Of a DNA stretch of 8,732 nucleotides, positions 5,673 to 8,732 are shown one piece after another. The translations under genes and the position numbers were made by a program. Position 1 is the first letter of the stretch. Each line of letters starts with the position of its first letter. Origin of the DNA: Treponema sp. (GTDB lineage Bacteria; Spirochaetota; Spirochaetia; Treponematales; Breznakiellaceae); the NCBI GenBank assembly GCA_009785545.1, contig WQWD01000090.1:1-8732 (forward strand). The letters run 5' to 3'. The notes below the pieces were generated by a model that was not told where the DNA came from, ran no database searches, and saw only the letters and a program-made list of their open reading frames with translations.

Positions 5673-5932
5673 CAGCGCAAAAAAAGAGCGGTAAAAAAGA
5701 ATTTATTGGCACTGTAAAGAGCGACAAAATGGAAAAATCAATTGTTGTAAGCATCGAAACATTGACACTCCATCCTCTTTACAAAAAATATGTCAAACGG
5801 GTAAAAAAAATAAAAGCCCATGACGAAAAAAACGATGCAAAAATGGGCGACCGTGTTCGTGTAATTGAGTGCAGGCCAATCAGCAAAGAAAAATGCTGGA
5901 AGCTTGTAGAAATTATTGAACGTGCCAAATAA
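5669..5932 (+). CDS. rpsQ: 30S ribosomal protein S17
   Basis: S17 is a primary 16S rRNA binder of the OB-fold class that stabilises the 5' domain of the 30S body. The 87-residue product has EFIGTVKSDKMEKSIVVSIE (11-30), the loop HPLYKKYVKRVKKIKAHDEK (35-54), and the C-terminal signature GDRVRVIECRPISKEKCWKL (60-79). All three are standard. The ribosome binding site GGGAG (5657-5661) lies inside rpmC 7 bases upstream. The four-base overlap suggests coupled synthesis with L29. rplN starts 17 bases after the stop. Confidence 0.97.
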   Translation: MTAQKKSGKKEFIGTVKSDKMEKSIVVSIETLTLHPLYKKYVKRVKKIKAHDEKNDAKMGDRVRVIECRPISKEKCWKLVEIIERAK

Positions 5933-5949
5933 GGGAAAAGGGGAGTAAG

Positions 5950-6321
5950 ATGATACAGGTAGAATCCTTCCTGAATGTGGCAGATAATTCAGGTGCTAAA
6001 TTAGTTCAGTGCATTAAAGTTCTTGGTGGTACTCGCAGAAGGTATGCCGGGATTGGCGATATTGTTGTAGTTGCGGTAAAAGAAGCGCTGCCCACATCGA
6101 CCATTAAAAAAGGTTCTGTAGAAAAGGCAGTTGTAGTGCGTACACATAAGGAATACCGTCGTCCCGATGGTACTTATATCAGGTTTGACGATAATGCCTG
6201 CGTTGTTATTGACGCAGCGTTAAATCCAAAAGGAAAACGCATTTTCGGTCCTGTAGCGCGTGAGTTAAGGGAAAAGAGCGAATATATGAAAATTATTTCA
6301 CTCGCTCCGGAGGTATTATAA
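5950..6321 (+). CDS. rplN: 50S ribosomal protein L14
   Basis: L14 makes intersubunit bridges with 16S rRNA and is the docking site for the silencing factor RsfS. The product has 123 residues, about the usual length. It starts MIQVESFLNVADNSGAK (1-17), followed by IKVLGGTRRRYAGIGD (22-37) and the L14 signature AVVVRTHKEYRRPDGTYIRF (60-79) with DDNACVVID. It ends FGPVARELREKSEYMKIISL (99-118) then APEVL. The ribosome binding site AAGGGGAG (5938-5945) is 4 bases from the ATG. In E. coli this is the first gene of a separate spc operon. Here no promoter is evident in the 17-base gap, so S10 and spc genes appear continuous. Confidence 0.98.
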   Translation: MIQVESFLNVADNSGAKLVQCIKVLGGTRRRYAGIGDIVVVAVKEALPTSTIKKGSVEKAVVVRTHKEYRRPDGTYIRFDDNACVVIDAALNPKGKRIFGPVARELREKSEYMKIISLAPEVL

Positions 6322-6322
6322 A

Positions 6323-6646
6323 ATGGCACAAGCATTGCATAAATTTAAACTAAAAAAAGAAGATAATGTCGAAGTAATTGCCGGAAAAGATAAAGGCAAA
6401 CGAGGCAGGATCTTAAAAATACTTCGAGACAAAGATCGCATTGTTGTTGAAGGCGTGAACCTTGTCAAAAAAGCGCAGAAAAAAAGAAAGCAAACGGATC
6501 GTGGTGGCATTGCCGAGATTCCTGCCGCTTTACATTCTTCCAATTTGATGATTGTTTGCAAAAAATGCGGTCCTGTAAAAATTGGCTATAAACTTGATGG
6601 CGATAAAAAAGTACGTGTTTGCAGAAAATGCGGGGAGGTATTATAA
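6323..6646 (+). CDS. rplX: 50S ribosomal protein L24 with zinc ribbon
   Basis: L24 starts 50S assembly by binding the 5' domain of 23S rRNA. The 107-residue product has an N-terminal KOW motif, EDNVEVIAGKDKGKRGRILK (13-32), and a conserved middle part, VVEGVNLVKK (41-50). The C-terminal part has two CxxC pairs, Cys79/Cys82 and Cys100/Cys103, a spacing that fits a bound zinc ion, although metal binding is inferred. The start is one base after the rplN stop, with GGAGG (6309-6313) 9 bases upstream inside rplN. Its stop overlaps the rplE start by one base (TAATG). The last 13 bases of rplN and of rplX are identical (GGAGGTATTATAA). Confidence 0.97.
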   Translation: MAQALHKFKLKKEDNVEVIAGKDKGKRGRILKILRDKDRIVVEGVNLVKKAQKKRKQTDRGGIAEIPAALHSSNLMIVCKKCGPVKIGYKLDGDKKVRVCRKCGEVL

Positions 6647-7200
6647 TGAGTCAGAATTACATTCCTCGATTAAAAACAATTTACAAAGAAAAAGTTGCTC
6701 CGGAGATGTTTAAAGAATTTGGTTATAAGTCAACCATGCAAATACCCAAACTCCAAAAAATTGTAGTGAGCATGGGTGTAGGCGAAGCAATTCAGAACAA
6801 AAAGCTCTTGGATGCCGCCGTTGATACTTTAACTCAAATTACTGGACAAAAAGCGGTTAAGACAAAAGCAAAAAAGAGTATTGCGAATTTTAAGATCAGG
6901 GAAGGTCAGGAAATCGGCGCAAAGGTTACATTGCGTGGCCCTATGATGTATGAGTTTTTTGACAGGCTTGTTAATGTGGCTCTTCCTCGTGTTAAGGACT
7001 TTCATGGTATCAGTCAAAACGCTTTTGATGGTAATGGAAATTATTCAATGGGGATACAGGAACAGATAATTTTTCCGGAAATAGACTTTGATAAAATTGA
7101 AAAAGTTGCCGGGTTAAATGTAGTTATTGTAACATCAGCAAAAACTGATGCAGAAGCGAAAGCATTCCTTCAAAAATTTGGAATGCCTTTTAGGAAATAG
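6646..7200 (+). CDS. rplE: 50S ribosomal protein L5
   Basis: L5 binds 5S rRNA with L18 and L25 in the central protuberance and contacts S13 and P-site tRNA. The 184-residue length is normal. Seen motifs are IPKLQKIVVSMGVGEA (33-48), TGQKAVKTKAKKSIANFKIR (66-85) continuing into EGQEIGAKVTLRG (86-98), FFDRLVNVALPRVKDF (104-119), and the C-terminal EQIIFPEIDFDKI (139-151). The start at 6646 matches the family N-terminus and has GGAGG (6634-6638) 7 bases upstream. An in-frame ATG at 6619 lies within rplX and lacks support. In E. coli the S8 repressor binds mRNA near this start; I did not find a convincing equivalent here. Confidence 0.97.
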   Translation: MSQNYIPRLKTIYKEKVAPEMFKEFGYKSTMQIPKLQKIVVSMGVGEAIQNKKLLDAAVDTLTQITGQKAVKTKAKKSIANFKIREGQEIGAKVTLRGPMMYEFFDRLVNVALPRVKDFHGISQNAFDGNGNYSMGIQEQIIFPEIDFDKIEKVAGLNVVIVTSAKTDAEAKAFLQKFGMPFRK

Positions 7201-7208
7201 GGGGTAAA

Positions 7209-7394
7209 ATGGCACGAACAGCGATGATAGTAAAGGCGCAGCGGACTCCGAAGTACAAAACACGTAAGGTGAACCGTTGCCGAGTGTGCGGGAGGCCAAG
7301 AGGCTTTTTGCGAAAATACGAAATGTGTCGTCTTTGTTTCCGCAAATTAGCGAGCGAAGGGCTTATTCCCGGCGTTACAAAATCCAGTTGGTAG
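7209..7394 (+). CDS. rpsN: 30S ribosomal protein S14, zinc-binding short form
   Basis: S14 assembles late into the 30S head near S3 and S10. At 61 residues this is the short form, with CRVC (Cys24/Cys27) and CRLC (Cys40/Cys43) forming the zinc site that defines the type Z S14. Other conserved features are KTRKVNRCRVCGRPRGFLRK (17-36) and the C-terminal GLIPGVTKSSW (51-61). The roughly 100-residue cysteine-free form, which some bacteria keep as a zinc-starvation backup, is not in this window. The ribosome binding site is AGGGGG (7199-7204), overlapping the rplE stop region, 4 bases before the ATG. Confidence 0.98.
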   Translation: MARTAMIVKAQRTPKYKTRKVNRCRVCGRPRGFLRKYEMCRLCFRKLASEGLIPGVTKSSW

Positions 7395-7403
7395 GAGAGT
7401 AGG

Positions 7404-7802
7404 ATGAGCATATCAGATCCAGTTGCAGACATGCTGACAAAAATACGAAATGCAGGCATGGCAAAACATGAAAAAGTCGATATACCCACCTCCAGGCTTA
7501 AACTTGAAATAGTCAAGATATTGAAAACTGAAGGGTATATTAAGAATTTTAAAAAGGCAAATCAGGAAGGCGGAAATGTAATTCGGGTTTTCCTTAAGTA
7601 TGATGATAACACAATTCCGATAATTCACGGCATTGAAAAAGTCTCCAAACCGGGACGCCGTGTCTATATGGGATATAAAAAGATGCCGAGAGTAATGAAC
7701 GGCTACGGAACCCTGATCGTTTCCACTTCGCAGGGTGTAACAACAGGCAAAAAAGCCGCAGAAAAAAAAGTCGGCGGCGAAGTTATTTGCACCGTTTGGT
7801 AA
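7404..7802 (+). CDS. rpsH: 30S ribosomal protein S8
   Basis: S8 is a primary binder of 16S rRNA helix 21 and, in E. coli, the repressor of the spc operon. The 132-residue product begins MSISDPVADMLTKIRNAG (1-18) and has VDIPTSRLKLEIVKILKTEG (25-44). It contains SKPGRRVYMGYKKMPRVMNG (81-100) and the signature LIVSTSQGVTTGKKA (104-118), ending GGEVICTVW (124-132). GGAG (7394-7397) precedes the ATG by 6 bases. Its last codons and stop fall inside a predicted hairpin (7786-7817), and a 38-base gap separates it from rplF. Confidence 0.98.
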   Translation: MSISDPVADMLTKIRNAGMAKHEKVDIPTSRLKLEIVKILKTEGYIKNFKKANQEGGNVIRVFLKYDDNTIPIIHGIEKVSKPGRRVYMGYKKMPRVMNGYGTLIVSTSQGVTTGKKAAEKKVGGEVICTVW

Positions 7803-7817
7803 AACGGGTGTGGCAAA
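7786..7817 (+). promoter_or_regulatory. Candidate hairpin spanning the rpsH stop codon
   Basis: CACCGTTT (7790-7797) pairs with AAAC (7802-7805) and GGTG (7807-7810), leaving one bulged G (7806), around a GGTA loop that includes the first base of the TAA stop. TTTG (7786-7789) can also pair with CAAA (7814-7817) across a 3-base bulge, giving 12 base pairs in all. No T-run follows closely. The rplF ribosome binding site (GAGGG, 7831-7835) lies downstream and is not sequestered. A role in mRNA processing or in uncoupling rplF from rpsH is inference. Confidence 0.4.
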
Positions 7818-7840
7818 CATGAGGTTTTAAGAGGGTTTAT

Positions 7841-8377
7841 ATGTCGAGAGTCGGAAAAATACCGGTTAAGATTCCCAGCGGGGTCAAGGTTACTTTTCAA
7901 AATGAAGAAATGACCGTGGAAGGCCCAAAGGGAAAGCTTAAGCAAAAATACCATCCTATAATTGTTTTTGAAGATAAGGGTGGAGAAATAGTTGTCAGCA
8001 GACAAAATGAGGAAAAGCAATCTAAGGCGTTTCATGGTCTTTATCGTAATCTCCTCAATAATATGGTGATCGGTGTTTCTACCGGTTTTAACAGAACATT
8101 GGTCATCACCGGTGTTGGTTATCGTGCCGAAGTACAGGGGAAACTTCTGTCTATGGCTCTTGGATACTCAAACGACATTTTTGTCGGTATTCCTGATGAC
8201 TTAACTGTTGCCGTTGATGCCGGGAAAGTAACGGTCAGCGGAATTGACAAGCAAAGAGTAGGTGAGTTTGCCGCTCAACTGCGTAAATTAAGAAAACCCG
8301 AACCTTACAAAGGGAAAGGTATTCGTTATGAAGATGAAATCATCAGACGTAAAGTCGGTAAATCAGGCGTTAAGTAG
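7841..8377 (+). CDS. rplF: 50S ribosomal protein L6
   Basis: L6 binds 23S rRNA near the sarcin-ricin loop and factor-binding region, where EF-Tu and EF-G act. The 178-residue product contains the family's two similar alpha/beta domains. The first begins MSRVGKIPVKIPSGVKV (1-17) and includes TVEGPKGKL (25-33). The second includes LVITGVGYRAEVQGKLLSMA (87-106) with LGYS, and the C-terminal L6 signature RKPEPYKGKGIRYEDEIIRR (151-170). The ribosome binding site AAGAGGG (7829-7835) is 5 bases from the ATG. A GAGG at 7821 forms part of a partial repeat, GAGGTTTTAA then GAGGGTTTAT. Confidence 0.98.
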   Translation: MSRVGKIPVKIPSGVKVTFQNEEMTVEGPKGKLKQKYHPIIVFEDKGGEIVVSRQNEEKQSKAFHGLYRNLLNNMVIGVSTGFNRTLVITGVGYRAEVQGKLLSMALGYSNDIFVGIPDDLTVAVDAGKVTVSGIDKQRVGEFAAQLRKLRKPEPYKGKGIRYEDEIIRRKVGKSGVK

Positions 8378-8387
8378 GTAAAAGTAT

Positions 8388-8732
8388 ATGTTACAGAAAA
8401 TGCTGGAAAAAAACAGAAAAAGGCTTAGGCGGAAAATACACATTCGTAAAAGGGTTAATGGTACAGCCCTTCGTCCTCGAATGACAGTTACAAAAAGCAA
8501 CCGCCATATTTCGGTTCAAGTTATTGATGACACAAAGGGACATACGCTTGTCAGTGCTTCAACTTTGGAAAATGAATTGAAAAGTCTCAAAGCGACAGTC
8601 AAAGACGCCGAACAATTTGGTGAAATTGTCGGAAAGCGTTTATTGGAAAATAACATTAAAACTGTGGTTTTTGATCGTAATGGTTATTTGTACCACGGAA
8701 TTGTTAAAGCGGTAGCAGATGGAACGCGAAAA
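8388..8732 (+). CDS. rplR: 50S ribosomal protein L18 (partial, 3' end outside window)
   Basis: L18 binds 5S rRNA together with L5. The frame runs open for 115 codons to the window edge, so about five residues and the stop are probably missing (family length is near 117-122). Seen are the basic N-terminal arm LEKNRKRLRRKIHIRKRVNG (6-25) and RPRMTVTKSNRHISVQVIDD (29-48). These are followed by LVSAST and the signature KTVVFDRNGYLYHGIVKAVA (91-110), which leads into DGTRK. The start at 8388 has only a weak AGG (8376-8378) 9 bases upstream. An ATG at 8400 is an alternative that would shorten the arm by four residues. The 10-base gap after rplF suggests that L6 translation helps drive it. Confidence 0.95.
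   Translation, partial: MLQKMLEKNRKRLRRKIHIRKRVNGTALRPRMTVTKSNRHISVQVIDDTKGHTLVSASTLENELKSLKATVKDAEQFGEIVGKRLLENNIKTVVFDRNGYLYHGIVKAVADGTRK

Noticed and set aside
6631..6667. S8-repressor-like structure at the rplX-rplE junction
   Set aside because: Only GAGG (6635-6638) with CCTC (6664-6667) and TAAT (6644-6647) with ATTA (6656-6659) can pair across large loops. I could not match it to the 16S helix 21 mimic known from E. coli.
7819..7830. Three-codon ORF (M-R-F-stop) before rplF
   Set aside because: It has no suitable ribosome binding site and is within what chance would give.
1..8732. A hidden accessory or previously undescribed multi-gene system
   Set aside because: Every gene is a conserved translation gene in the expected order, with no insertion, broken frame or foreign composition. 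Only the intergenic RNA elements are candidates for novelty.

Overview
This window is a conserved housekeeping block. It holds the 3' half of an elongation factor Tu gene (tuf) followed by an unbroken S10-spc ribosomal protein cluster, all on the + strand: rpsJ, rplC, rplD, rplW, rplB, rpsS, rplV, rpsC, rplP, rpmC, rpsQ, rplN, rplX, rplE, rpsN, rpsH, rplF and the start of rplR, which runs off the right edge. I see no tRNA, rRNA, mobile element, CRISPR array, inserted accessory gene or undescribed multi-gene system.

The protein sequences and the tuf-rpsJ junction suggest a spirochaete, most likely a Treponema-like organism. The base composition is moderately AT-rich. S14 is the short zinc-binding form and L24 carries a zinc ribbon, which fits many anaerobic or host-associated bacteria. 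The lineage call is from remembered family sequences, not from a search, so treat it as probable rather than proven.

Layout: 1-603 is tuf domains II and III. From 604 to 1089 there is one small gene (rpsJ) flanked by two unusually long non-coding gaps. From 1090 to 4953 lie rplC, rplD, rplW, rplB, rpsS, rplV and rpsC, with stop/start overlaps or gaps of 18 bases or less. A 66-base gap holding two hairpins follows, then rplP to rpsH (5020-7802), again tightly packed. A 38-base gap with a hairpin precedes rplF, and rplR follows.

How it works together: all complete products are structural proteins of the 30S (S10, S19, S3, S17, S14, S8) or 50S subunit (L3, L4, L23, L2, L22, L16, L29, L14, L24, L5, L6, L18), and EF-Tu delivers aminoacyl-tRNA to the finished ribosome. 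Overlaps such as ATGA at rplD/rplW and rpmC/rpsQ, and TAATG at rplV/rpsC and rplX/rplE, point to translational coupling.

The most interesting signal is in the spaces. Only four intergenic gaps are 38 bases or longer, and each contains or adjoins a plausible RNA hairpin upstream of the next ribosome binding site. The best is an 18-base-pair stem between tuf and rpsJ whose wobble pairs show it would fold only as the sense-strand RNA. It shares a segment with a possible Shine-Dalgarno-sequestering fold. These are candidate expression-tuning or processing elements and are unproven.
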